In this document: positions 50,302 through 58,827 of the stretch, one piece after another | How positions within the stretch are numbered: the first letter of the stretch is position 1 | Layout of the letters: every line of letters begins with the position of its first letter | Source of the DNA: SZUA-584 sp964441275 | GTDB taxonomy: Bacteria > Bacillota > Clostridia > Christensenellales > SZUA-584 | Direction: 5' to 3' | NCBI GenBank assembly: GCA_964441275.1 | Contig: CAYTUG010000003.1 | Location: 45,608-109,607 of the forward strand | DNA length: 64,000 nt | Translations under genes and position numbers: made by a program | The notes under the pieces: generated by a model | What the model was told of the DNA's origin: nothing | Databases searched by the model: none | What the model saw: only the letters and a program-made list of their open reading frames with translations

Positions 50302-52450
50302 TATTGCGCAAAAAGCGCAAACGATAACCGATAAAGTTATACAAAAATACGACCAGAAAGATCAAGCGTTTTTTGAAAAGGCATACGAGTTTGCCCAAAA
50401 GGCGCACGAAGGCCAAAGAAGGCTTTCGGGTGAGCCGTTTTTTGTGCATCCTTGCGAAGTTGCCAATATTCTTATAGATTTGGGGCTTGATATTTCTACC
50501 GTTGTCGCCGGGCTTTTTCACGACATAATAGAAGATACCGGGCTGCGCGTTAAGCAGATAGAAGAACAGTTCGGGCGTGAAATTGCTCAAATAGTCGACG
50601 GAGTGACAAAAGTGGGGAAGGTCAGTTTTTCGTCAAAAGAAGAGCATCAGGCGGAAAATCTGCGGAAAATGTTTTTGGCAATGGCAAACGATATACGGGT
50701 TATTCTTGTTAAACTTGCCGACAGGCTCCACAATATGCGAACGCTTAGCTATCAAACGGACGAAAAGCGCTTAGAAAAAGCAAAAGAGACTATCGAAATA
50801 TATGCGCCTCTTGCTCATCGCCTGGGCATAAACGCAATCAAATGGGAACTTGAAGATTTAGCGCTTAAGTTTATTGATGAAAAATCATATTTCGAGATAG
50901 CGGAAAAGCTGACCGAAACCCGGGCGCAAAGAAGCGAATACATACAGGGCGTTATAGTTGAGATAAAAAAACATTTAAAGAAGATACGCGTTGAAGCTGA
51001 AATAGAAGGCCGTCCCAAGCACATATACAGCATATACAATAAGATACATAAAAAAGACAGGGCGTTTGAAGAAGTATACGATTTGATGGCTGTCAGGATA
51101 ATTGTCGGCAGCGTCAGAGATTGTTATGCAGTGCTCGGAACAGTCCATACGGTGTGGAAACCAATACCGGGGCGGTTTAAAGATTATATAGCCGTGCCCA
51201 AGCAAAACATGTACCAGTCTATACACACCACGGTTTTGGGCAGCGACGGAAGGCCTTTTGAAGTGCAGATTCGCACAAGAGAGATGCATTCGACCGCAGA
51301 GTACGGCATCGCGGCGCACTGGCACTATAAAGAAGGTTCGGGGCGCACCAAGATTGACGAAAAACTTGCCTGGCTGCGCGAACTTTTAGAGTGGCAGACA
51401 GATACCAAAGATTCAAGAGAGTTTATGGAGTCTTTGAAGGGCGATTTTTTTTCGGACAAGGTTTACGTGTTTACTCCCAAGGGAGATGTAAAAGAGTTTA
51501 TGTTGGGTGCAACTCCTCTTGATTTTGCATACGGCATCCACACCGAAATAGGCAACAGGTGTATCGGCGCTAAGGTTAATGGCAAAATTGTGCCGTTAAC
51601 GTACGAGCTTAACTCGGGTGATATAGTGGAAATTTTAACGTCCGCCTCTTCAAAAGGGCCGTCGAGAGACTGGCTTAGTATTGTAAAGACTTCCCAAGCT
51701 AAGAATAGAATAAGAAACTGGATACGCAAAGAGTTTAAAGAGGAAAACATAATAAAAGGCCGAGAAATGCTTGAAAGAGAGGCAAAACGGCGCGGATTTG
51801 AGCTTAAAGCGCTGTTTCGTCCCGATTGGCTAAAAGAGCTGTACAAGAAATTTACACTTCAAACGCCCGAGGATATGTACGCCGCAGTCGGTTACGGCGG
51901 ATTAACCACATCGCAAATTTTGCACAGGCTTATTGGCGAGTACAAAAAGATTTACAAGACGGACAGCGAAAAACCACAAACGCGCGCCAAAAAAACCGCA
52001 GACTCATGCGGCGTTACCGTTGTGGGGTATGATGATATGGTGGTGCGGTTAGCCAAATGCTGCAATCCGGTGCCTGGCGATAATATTGTAGGATATGTAA
52101 CCCGTGGCAGGGGAGTATCAATACACAGGAGCGACTGTTCAAACATAACGACCACGGATTTTGAATCGGGCAGGATGATTGAGGTTAAATGGACGTTTGA
52201 TAACAGAACAAGTTATAATGTTGAAGTTCAGGTGACTGCGGACGATCGATCGGGGCTTATTGCCGAGTTATCAAGTAAACTGTTTAACATGGGGGTTTCA
52301 ATTACTTCGGTGAATGCGCGCATGGGCAAAAACCGAACGGCGTTTATGGTGTTTGGGTTTGAAATCACAGAGGCGTCCCAGCTTGGGAACGTGATAAACG
52401 CATTAAAATCTATTGCGGGAGTGCGTGAAGTATTCCGCATAAACAAATAA
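50294..52450 (+). CDS. relA: Bifunctional (p)ppGpp synthetase/hydrolase (RelA/SpoT)
   Basis: This 718-residue stringent-response enzyme has an HD hydrolase domain (LFHDIIEDTGL, H76-D77), a synthetase domain with GRPKHIYSIYNKI and VYDLMAVRIIVG, a TGS domain at about 385-450 (VYVFTPKGDVKEFMLGATPLDFAY), a helical linker, and a C-terminal ACT domain. The CC motif (AKCCNPVPGDNIVGYV) is intact. Both catalytic domains look functional. recJ-relA-dtd-MBL is a common Firmicute order. Confidence 0.97.
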   Translation: MDDIAQKAQTITDKVIQKYDQKDQAFFEKAYEFAQKAHEGQRRLSGEPFFVHPCEVANILIDLGLDISTVVAGLFHDIIEDTGLRVKQIEEQFGREIAQIVDGVTKVGKVSFSSKEEHQAENLRKMFLAMANDIRVILVKLADRLHNMRTLSYQTDEKRLEKAKETIEIYAPLAHRLGINAIKWELEDLALKFIDEKSYFEIAEKLTETRAQRSEYIQGVIVEIKKHLKKIRVEAEIEGRPKHIYSIYNKIHKKDRAFEEVYDLMAVRIIVGSVRDCYAVLGTVHTVWKPIPGRFKDYIAVPKQNMYQSIHTTVLGSDGRPFEVQIRTREMHSTAEYGIAAHWHYKEGSGRTKIDEKLAWLRELLEWQTDTKDSREFMESLKGDFFSDKVYVFTPKGDVKEFMLGATPLDFAYGIHTEIGNRCIGAKVNGKIVPLTYELNSGDIVEILTSASSKGPSRDWLSIVKTSQAKNRIRNWIRKEFKEENIIKGREMLEREAKRRGFELKALFRPDWLKELYKKFTLQTPEDMYAAVGYGGLTTSQILHRLIGEYKKIYKTDSEKPQTRAKKTADSCGVTVVGYDDMVVRLAKCCNPVPGDNIVGYVTRGRGVSIHRSDCSNITTTDFESGRMIEVKWTFDNRTSYNVEVQVTADDRSGLIAELSSKLFNMGVSITSVNARMGKNRTAFMVFGFEITEASQLGNVINALKSIAGVREVFRINK

Positions 52451-52452
52451 TT

Positions 52453-52899
52453 ATGGTAGCGGTTGCAGAGCGCGTACTAAGCGCAAATGTACAAGTTGAC
52501 GGCAAGATTATAGGCGAGATTGGCAAGGGGCTGCTGGTGCTTATAGGCGTTGAAACAAACGACTCGCAAACCGATATTGACTATATAGTGCGAAAAGTGT
52601 CCGGACTGCGTATTTTTTCCGTAGACGGGAAAATGGATAAAAACATAACCGATGTCAAAGGGCAGCTATTGGTCGTCTCTCAGTTTACTTTGCTTGGCGA
52701 TGCGCGCCGCGGATTAAGGCCGGATTTTGTACGTGCGGCTAATTCTCAGCATGCACATTTGATGTTTGAAAAGTGTATTTGCGCTTTTAAATCTTTAGGC
52801 ATTGCAACCCGGACGGGATGTTTTGGCGCGCACATGATTATAGAATCCCGCGGGGACGGACCTGTTAATATATTGCTTGATTCGCGGCGAAAATTTTAG
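52453..52899 (+). CDS. dtd: D-aminoacyl-tRNA deacylase
   Basis: This 148-residue enzyme removes D-amino acids, and glycine from tRNA-Ala. The catalytic SQFTLLGDARRGLRPDF segment and the C-terminal GPVNILLDSR (the Gly-cisPro-type GPVN motif) are intact. The start ATG is 2 bases after the relA stop, so translation is coupled. Confidence 0.96.
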   Translation: MVAVAERVLSANVQVDGKIIGEIGKGLLVLIGVETNDSQTDIDYIVRKVSGLRIFSVDGKMDKNITDVKGQLLVVSQFTLLGDARRGLRPDFVRAANSQHAHLMFEKCICAFKSLGIATRTGCFGAHMIIESRGDGPVNILLDSRRKF

Positions 52900-52907
52900 G
52901 AGATTGC

Positions 52908-53531
52908 ATGCATATTCATAAGATGACGGTAGGACCTTTGGAAGCTAACGCTTACATAGTATACGAAAACAAATCAAAAGCGTTCGTTATTGACCCGGGT
53001 GCGGAGCCGGACAATATTTTAAAGGCGCTGGATGGTTTAGGCATAGAAACGCTCACCCATATACTGTTAACCCACGGTCATTTTGATCACATCGGGGCGG
53101 TTGCGGATATAGAAGAAAAAACGGGCGCTAAAGTTTGCATTCATTCGCGCGATGCCGGCATGCTCAAAAGCGATGTGCATAGCCTTGCGGTTTTTACGGG
53201 CGGGAAGATAAAAAAAACATGCGCACAGCTGATTTTTAAAGGCGGCGAAATTATAAATGCCGCAGACATAGAAGTTAAAGTGTTGCATACGCCCGGGCAT
53301 TCGGGCGGAAGCGTGTGTTACATAGCCGGCGAAAACATGTTTTCGGGCGACACGCTTTTTTACAGAGGAATCGGGCGAACCGACTTCCCCGGCAGCAACG
53401 AAAGCGAATACCGCCATTCGCTAAACATTACAATAAGAGAACTCGGGCACGATTATAAAGTGTATTCCGGCCATGGCATAGATACCACCCTGTATTCAGA
53501 GTTTGCGAACAATCCGTTTTTTACAACATGA
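52908..53531 (+). CDS. Metallo-beta-lactamase-fold hydrolase (glyoxalase II-like)
   Basis: This 207-residue MBL-fold protein has the THGHFDH motif at 55-61 (H56, H58, D60, H61), a further histidine in HTPGHSGGS, an aspartate in FSGDTLFY, and the final histidine in YSGHGIDT. It belongs to the YcbL/glyoxalase-II-like group common in this operon position. It probably hydrolyses a thioester; the substrate is unknown. It overlaps hemZ by 4 bases. Confidence 0.9.
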   Translation: MHIHKMTVGPLEANAYIVYENKSKAFVIDPGAEPDNILKALDGLGIETLTHILLTHGHFDHIGAVADIEEKTGAKVCIHSRDAGMLKSDVHSLAVFTGGKIKKTCAQLIFKGGEIINAADIEVKVLHTPGHSGGSVCYIAGENMFSGDTLFYRGIGRTDFPGSNESEYRHSLNITIRELGHDYKVYSGHGIDTTLYSEFANNPFFTT

Positions 53532-54982
53532 TTTCGTTAAAAACAAACAGGCCAGAATATTTCAGTGAAATATGCGAAGTTATAAGGCTTTTTGTTGACG
53601 TGCGAAAAATATTGCGCATACAAGGGTTAACAAAATCCGAAGGGTATGAAGTTTCACACAGGTGTGACAATAAAGCCGGAACAATAAACAGTACTGTAGA
53701 GTTGTTTTTTTGCGGCGAATGCGTTGCGCGGTATACGTATTCGTGCGCAGCGCCAAAAACGGATATTGAATATAAGCGCGCGGCAAAACGGGCGGTTAAA
53801 ATCAGCGCTTACCGCGCTTTGCTCTCATATTTTAAAACGCCTGTGCCATGGGGTTCTTTAACGGGCATCCGCCCGGCTAAGCTGTTAAGGGACAGCGAGG
53901 CGCTGTTAGGCGAAAAAGGGGCGAAGGCGCTATTTATTGATGAATTTGATGTGTCTTTGAACAAGTATCAATTGGCAAAAGATGTGATTAAAGCGCAGGT
54001 GGGGTTAGAGCCCGAAGTGAATGCAATAGATATGTACATAGGAATACCGTTTTGCGCAACCCGCTGCGCATATTGCTCTTTTGCTTCATACTCAACGAAA
54101 GTGTTTGAAAATGCGCAGCAGCAATATGTGGATGCGCTTTTTTGCGAGCTTGGCAAGGCGGAAGAGATGCTGGAAGGACACAATGTTCGTGCGCTTTACA
54201 TAGGCGGGGGAACGCCGACTGCAATTGATGTTAATCTGCTTGAAGGAATACTTAAAAAAGCCTGCGTGCTTGCAGGCGGTGCTAAGGAGATAACGGTGGA
54301 GGCGGGAAGGCCGGACGCAATAGACCAAGAGAAGCTCGCCGTGATAAAGCATTATGGGGCAAACAGGATAAGCGTTAACGCGCAGACTTTAAGCGATGAA
54401 ACGCTAAAGCGCATAGGCAGGCGGCACACCGTTGCGCAGTTTTACAAAGCTTTTGAATGCGCGCGCGATGCCGGGTTTGATGTGATTAACGTAGATCTGA
54501 TAGCCGGTTTGCCGGGCGAGACTTGCGAAAGTTTTTGCAGCACGCTTTTGCGGATAATAGGGTTGGCACCCGAAAACATCACCGTGCATACGCTTGCGAT
54601 TAAACGTTCGTCGGCGTTTGCTGCCGCCAATTTAAATTCGCTGCCTTCTGATTTACACACTGCCTTAACTCTTGAAAAAGCGCATGATATGTTAGGATGT
54701 GCGGGATATATCCCTTATTATATGTATAGGCAAAAGTACATGAAAGGCAGCCTTGAGAATACAGGTTATTCTAAACGTACAAAGGAATGTCTGTATAATA
54801 TCGACAACATGCAAGAGCTGTGCAGCGTTATTGCTTTTGGCGCCGGAGCCATTTCTAAACGGCTGTTCGATAAAGGACGCATTGAACGGGCTGCAAACGT
54901 TAAGGAACTTAAAGAGTACATAGAAAGATGTGAGCAAATGGCGGACAATAAGCGCAAGCTTTTTGCGCAGCCTTGCGGATAG
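53528..54982 (+). CDS. hemZ: Coproporphyrinogen III oxidase-like radical SAM protein HemZ
   Basis: This 484-residue protein has an N-terminal extension of about 165 residues typical of HemZ, then a radical SAM domain with the C-x3-C-x2-C cluster motif CATRCAYC (C176, C180, C183), the SAM-binding YIGGGTPTAI and the later HTLAIKRSS segment. It is the oxygen-independent heme-pathway relative found in Firmicutes; true CPO activity of HemZ is not settled. It closes the recJ group. Confidence 0.92.
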   Translation: MISLKTNRPEYFSEICEVIRLFVDVRKILRIQGLTKSEGYEVSHRCDNKAGTINSTVELFFCGECVARYTYSCAAPKTDIEYKRAAKRAVKISAYRALLSYFKTPVPWGSLTGIRPAKLLRDSEALLGEKGAKALFIDEFDVSLNKYQLAKDVIKAQVGLEPEVNAIDMYIGIPFCATRCAYCSFASYSTKVFENAQQQYVDALFCELGKAEEMLEGHNVRALYIGGGTPTAIDVNLLEGILKKACVLAGGAKEITVEAGRPDAIDQEKLAVIKHYGANRISVNAQTLSDETLKRIGRRHTVAQFYKAFECARDAGFDVINVDLIAGLPGETCESFCSTLLRIIGLAPENITVHTLAIKRSSAFAAANLNSLPSDLHTALTLEKAHDMLGCAGYIPYYMYRQKYMKGSLENTGYSKRTKECLYNIDNMQELCSVIAFGAGAISKRLFDKGRIERAANVKELKEYIERCEQMADNKRKLFAQPCG

Positions 54983-54992
54983 AAAAAAGAAG

Positions 54993-55021
54993 TTGACATA
55001 ACAGTGTGCTTAAAATATAAT
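54993..55021 (+). promoter_or_regulatory. Consensus sigma-A promoter for the yceD-rpmF group
   Basis: TTGACA, 17 bases and TATAAT match consensus at every position. The yceD start codon is 40 bases downstream. Confidence 0.92.
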
Positions 55022-55061
55022 TTTAGCCGTTGACTATAGCCGCGGCGGGGCAGGAATTATT

Positions 55062-55499
55062 ATGATTATTGACATTGCGGAGGCTGTCTGCAAAGAGGGC
55101 GAACTATTTTTTGCGAAGTTTAACAAGCCGTTTGCAAGCATTGAATATTTAGAAGAATACTATCAGTTTGATTCCGGCGTCAATGTGGAGGCAAGCTGGC
55201 GCTGTGACGGCGTAAAGATAAACGTAACGGGAAGTTTTGATGCGGACGTTAAGGTTAGATGCGCACGCTGTCTTGATAGTTTTTTGTACAGACTTTGTTT
55301 CGAATTTGACGAACATTTCAGTAAACAGCCGCAGGAAGGTATGTACGAATTTGGTGGAGATATTATAGATTTATCGCAAATGATAGAAGATAACATAATA
55401 ATAAATCTGCCCACGCGGTTTTTATGCAACGAAAGCTGCAAAGGGCTTTGCAGCCATTGCGGCGTAAATTTAAACGAAGGCGATTGCAACGGCATATAA
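55062..55499 (+). CDS. yceD: DUF177/YceD family protein
   Basis: This 145-residue protein has the YceD cysteine pattern: RCARCLDSF near 67-75 and CNESCKGLCSHCG near the C-terminus, which probably bind zinc. YceD is almost always located directly before rpmF, and its plant relative acts in 23S rRNA accumulation, so a role in large-subunit assembly is likely. No strong ribosome site was seen. Confidence 0.9.
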   Translation: MIIDIAEAVCKEGELFFAKFNKPFASIEYLEEYYQFDSGVNVEASWRCDGVKINVTGSFDADVKVRCARCLDSFLYRLCFEFDEHFSKQPQEGMYEFGGDIIDLSQMIEDNIIINLPTRFLCNESCKGLCSHCGVNLNEGDCNGI

Positions 55500-55543
55500 T
55501 AAATTTTTATATATTCTAACAACATAAAGGAGGTGCGAGGGTT

Positions 55544-55741
55544 ATGGCGGTTCCCAAAAGGAGAACATCAAAACAGCGCAGAAATACAAGACGCTCGGCG
55601 AACTATAAACTTTCGGTTCCCGGTATGGCGGAATGCCCGCAGTGCCATGCATTAAAGCTAATTCACAGGATTTGCCCTGAGTGCGGCTATTACAACGGCA
55701 GGCAAGTAATAAACACGGAAAAGAAAAAGAAAGAAGACTAA
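55544..55741 (+). CDS. rpmF: Ribosomal protein L32
   Basis: This 65-residue 50S protein starts MAVPKRRTSKQRRNTRRS and keeps the zinc-finger cysteines (CPQC and CPEC). It has an excellent GGAGGTG site. It is the expected partner of yceD upstream of the fatty-acid genes. Confidence 0.97.
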   Translation: MAVPKRRTSKQRRNTRRSANYKLSVPGMAECPQCHALKLIHRICPECGYYNGRQVINTEKKKKED

Positions 55742-55762
55742 CAGTTAACCGATATTTGGAAA

Positions 55763-56683
55763 ATGATTGACCGTTTTAAAAACAGCAAACCAGCAGCAAA
55801 GGGGACGGCTTTAGCGATCCTCTTGGTTGTTGTAATTTTTGTTTTAACAATCGCGTCAAACAGCATCAAACCGACGTTGGCATATGATACAATAGACGTC
55901 GGGTTCGTGACTGAACCATGTTCTTATTTTATATATGCAATGATTGGCAGACCCGATTCGCGTTACCAACTTAATTCGTTTGAAGAATACGATGATATAA
56001 TTGAAAATTTGGCGTCGGGCGATATAGATGCGGCTTTGTTGCCTGCAAGATATCTGAACGAGTTTACGGAGGATGGATTTACCATTATCGCCTCAACATC
56101 TTATTTGAATCTTGTTGCGGTGGAAAGAGATCGTAAGGTTTTTAATGTTGAAGATCTAAACGGCCATACAATTGTTATGCCGGAATCTTTATCGGATACT
56201 CTTGAGCTGAGCATGCTTGAGCTGTTGATTTTACATGCCCAAATAGATGCGGAAATTGTGTTTAAAAGCGATAGCGCAATTCAAAAGATGGTAACTGACG
56301 ACGATTTTGATATACTGATGCTACCGGTTGATAAATGCGCCGATGTTTTGCTGTACAGCAACCGTTACCGCAGCTGCTTTAGTCTTGCAAGCCAGTGGAG
56401 TTATATGATAGGCGCCAAACCGCCTGCAGGATACTGCATTGTTGCGACAGACGAGAGCTTAAAAGACAAAACTGCGGAATACTCTAATCTGTTAACAGCG
56501 GTTAAGGCGTCCGTCAATTTCACCAAATCCAAACGCAAAAAATCTGCCGCTTATATTTTCTCAAGCGGCGTCAACGCTAAGTATGAATATATTTGGAAGA
56601 CAATTCCGCGCTGCAGGTTTGAATTTAACGAAGGCGACAATCTTGCTGAAACTTTGGGTCAGTTAATGATACTAATAGAATAA
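55763..56683 (+). CDS. Membrane-anchored periplasmic-binding-protein-like protein
   Basis: This 306-residue protein has a single N-terminal anchor at about 14-34 and no lipobox cysteine. The external domain resembles the type 2 substrate-binding fold of the SsuA/NMT1 group: VGFVTEPCSYFIYAMIG, NLASGDIDAALLPARYLNEF and LNGHTIVMPESLSDTLEL. No ABC transporter genes adjoin it. It lies between rpmF and plsX, where Firmicutes normally have no such gene. Ligand and role are unknown; it may act as a sensor or carrier of a small molecule. It starts with an ATG that has only a weak site. Confidence 0.65.
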   Translation: MIDRFKNSKPAAKGTALAILLVVVIFVLTIASNSIKPTLAYDTIDVGFVTEPCSYFIYAMIGRPDSRYQLNSFEEYDDIIENLASGDIDAALLPARYLNEFTEDGFTIIASTSYLNLVAVERDRKVFNVEDLNGHTIVMPESLSDTLELSMLELLILHAQIDAEIVFKSDSAIQKMVTDDDFDILMLPVDKCADVLLYSNRYRSCFSLASQWSYMIGAKPPAGYCIVATDESLKDKTAEYSNLLTAVKASVNFTKSKRKKSAAYIFSSGVNAKYEYIWKTIPRCRFEFNEGDNLAETLGQLMILIE

Positions 56684-56701
56684 GCATGTAAACAAAAAAA
56701 G

Positions 56702-56746
56702 TTGCATTAAAAAAGGTTTTTTAATATACTACCTTTATGATAGGTA
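56702..56746 (+). promoter_or_regulatory. plsX promoter with an overlapping inverted repeat
   Basis: TTGCAT (56702-56707), 17 bases and TATACT (56725-56730) form a promoter. TACCT at 56730-56734 and AGGTA at 56742-56746, with a 7-base centre, lie from the last base of the -10 box to about +10, where a repressor would block initiation. The regulator is not identified; the site does not match the FapR consensus well enough to name it. Confidence 0.58.
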
Positions 56747-56760
56747 AATGAGGTGCATGT

Positions 56761-57765
56761 TTGAAGGTAATTTTAGATGCGATGGGGGGAGACAACGCTC
56801 CTAATGCCGTGGTTGAAGGCTGTATACTCGCGCTTAAAGAGATGCCGGATTTGTATGTCACCTTAACCGGGCGTGAGGATGCGATTGCTTATGAGCTGGC
56901 GAAACACCAATTTGACAGCGGACGCATAAATATTGTAAATGCAACAGAAGTTATAGATATGGCAGAGCCTCCCGTAGACGCTATTCGTCATAAACGTGAT
57001 TCATCCCTTGTTAAGGGATTGCGGCTGACAGGTGAAGGGCAGGGCGATGTTTTTATTACCGCCGGCAGTACCGGCGCCGCAATTGCCGGCGCTACGCTAA
57101 TAGTGAAAAGGCTGCCGGGGGTTAAGCGTCCGGCGCTTGCGCCCTTGCTGCCAACTAAAACGGGAAGCGTTTTGCTTATTGATGCCGGCGCGAACGCCGA
57201 TTGCAGGCCGTCCTATCTTGCTCAGTTTGCGCTGATGGGGAGCATATATATGCGCAACGTTATGGGTGTAAAATCCCCCCGCGTTGGGCTTATCAACAAC
57301 GGTGCCGAAGCCGGAAAAGGTAACGAGCTTACTAAAGCGGCGTATAAGCTGATAGAGCGGATGCCTGTTCTATTTGCGGGAAATGCGGAGGGCAGGGACC
57401 TTGTTTCGGGCGAATTTGACGTTTTAGTGTGCGACGGATTTACCGGGAATGTTGTTTTGAAGTTTATGGAAGGGTTGGCGGGGGTGTTGCTCGGAATGTT
57501 GAAAAAAGAGTTGGAGAGCTCTTTTATTACCAAGTTCGGGGCTGCTCTTTCTATGCCGGCCTACAGAAATCTAAAAAAGACAATGGATTATACCGAGTAT
57601 GGGGGCGCTCTAATGCTTGGCGTTAACGGAGGAGTTGTTAAGGCTCACGGTTCTTCAAACTCGAAAGCCATATTAAGCACATTGCGGCAGGCGGCCGGTT
57701 TTATTAAAGGCGATGTCGTCAATGTGATAAAACAAGAAATATCAAAGGTTGCAATAAACGATTAA
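56761..57765 (+). CDS. plsX: Phosphate acyltransferase PlsX
   Basis: This 334-residue soluble enzyme converts acyl-ACP to acyl phosphate for phospholipid synthesis. It begins with ILDAMGGDNAP and has FITAGSTGAAIAGATLIVKR, INNGAEAGKGN and VCDGFTGNVVLKFMEG. The start is TTG at 56761 with GAGGTG upstream. acpP follows after 21 bases. Confidence 0.96.
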   Translation: MKVILDAMGGDNAPNAVVEGCILALKEMPDLYVTLTGREDAIAYELAKHQFDSGRINIVNATEVIDMAEPPVDAIRHKRDSSLVKGLRLTGEGQGDVFITAGSTGAAIAGATLIVKRLPGVKRPALAPLLPTKTGSVLLIDAGANADCRPSYLAQFALMGSIYMRNVMGVKSPRVGLINNGAEAGKGNELTKAAYKLIERMPVLFAGNAEGRDLVSGEFDVLVCDGFTGNVVLKFMEGLAGVLLGMLKKELESSFITKFGAALSMPAYRNLKKTMDYTEYGGALMLGVNGGVVKAHGSSNSKAILSTLRQAAGFIKGDVVNVIKQEISKVAIND

Positions 57766-57786
57766 TATTGTTACAGGAGGATCACG

Positions 57787-58023
57787 ATGGTATTTGAAAA
57801 GGTTAGGAAAATCTTATCTGATCAGCTTGAGATCGACGAAGAGAATATAACAATGGAATCTGATCTTGTCGAGGATTTGAAGGCCGATTCTCTGGCGATT
57901 GTTGAGCTTATCATGGATCTTGAACAGGAATTTGATCTTGATATTCCCGATGAAGAGCTTCCAAAAGTTGTGACGGTAAAGGATGTTGTAACCTATATCG
58001 AAAAAAACATCGGCGTGTTTTAA
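57787..58023 (+). CDS. acpP: Acyl carrier protein
   Basis: This 78-residue acidic four-helix protein carries phosphopantetheine on S35 in the DSL motif (LKADSLAIVELIMDLEQEF). It has an AGGAGG site. It carries acyl chains for PlsX and fatty-acid synthesis. Confidence 0.97.
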   Translation: MVFEKVRKILSDQLEIDEENITMESDLVEDLKADSLAIVELIMDLEQEFDLDIPDEELPKVVTVKDVVTYIEKNIGVF

Positions 58024-58036
58024 ACTACAACAATCG

Positions 58037-58073
58037 ATACCCGGGCCGGTTTGTGGTTCGGGTATTGCTTTGT
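58037..58073 (+). terminator. Terminator candidate after acpP
   Basis: ATACCCG and CGGGTAT form a 7-bp stem, extended by inner G-C and G-T pairs, followed by TGCTTTGTTT. It lies 13 bases after the acpP stop. Confidence 0.6.
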
Positions 58074-58139
58074 TTGGCTTATTTGCAGCAAGCTAAGAAA
58101 TTATGACGCGCAAAATTTTTACAAACTGGCGGTTTGCGC

Positions 58140-58826
58140 ATGACTGAAAATAGATTTTTGCAGCTTGAAAAAAGCATAGGGTATACGTTTAAAGATAAGA
58201 AGCTTTTAAAAAAAGCTTTTATTCATGCTTCCGCGGATACGGGTGAGAGTTATGAACGGTTGGAGTTTTTGGGCGATGCGGTTTTAGAGTTAGTCATAAG
58301 CAGGTTTTTGTATTTTAACAAACCGGAGTTCTCGGAAGGGGAACTGACCAAAACGCGCGCCGCGCTTGTAAACGAAGCTATTCTTGCAGATGCCGCCCGT
58401 AAACTCGGGTTGCACGAATACCTGATTTTAGGGCGGGGAGAGCGCATTTCAATGGGGCAGGAAAAACCTTCTATTCTTGCCGATGTTGTAGAGGCGCTAA
58501 TTGGCGCCGTATATGTTGACAGCAATCTTGATTTGGCGGCAGGCGTTGCTTACACTATTTTGGACAACGGAATAAAAACGGTGCTTTCCGGCGGCGGGTT
58601 TAAAGATTTTAAGACACGACTGCAAGAGCATTATCATAAACAGGGAATAACCGATATAAAATATACCGTCATAAAAGAAGAAGGCCCGCCGCACGATAAG
58701 GTGTTTTATGTAAAACTGCAGGTTGACGGCAAAGAAGTATCACAAGGCAAGGGCAGAACAAAAAAAGCGGCGGAGCAAAGAGCGGCAAGAAAAGCGTATT
58801 TGCATGAGGTAAAACAAGGGGGTTAA
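58140..58826 (+). CDS. rnc: Ribonuclease III
   Basis: This 228-residue double-strand RNA endonuclease has the catalytic domain with the signature ERLEFLGDAVLELVIS (about 39-54) and the second metal site in DVVEALIGAVYVD. A C-terminal dsRNA-binding domain contains KVFYVKLQVDG and GRTKKAAEQRAARKA. I chose the ATG at 58140 with GGCGG upstream; TTG at 58134 is an alternative. It begins outside the acpP transcript if the hairpin terminates. Confidence 0.96.
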   Translation: MTENRFLQLEKSIGYTFKDKKLLKKAFIHASADTGESYERLEFLGDAVLELVISRFLYFNKPEFSEGELTKTRAALVNEAILADAARKLGLHEYLILGRGERISMGQEKPSILADVVEALIGAVYVDSNLDLAAGVAYTILDNGIKTVLSGGGFKDFKTRLQEHYHKQGITDIKYTVIKEEGPPHDKVFYVKLQVDGKEVSQGKGRTKKAAEQRAARKAYLHEVKQGG

Positions 58827-58827
58827 A

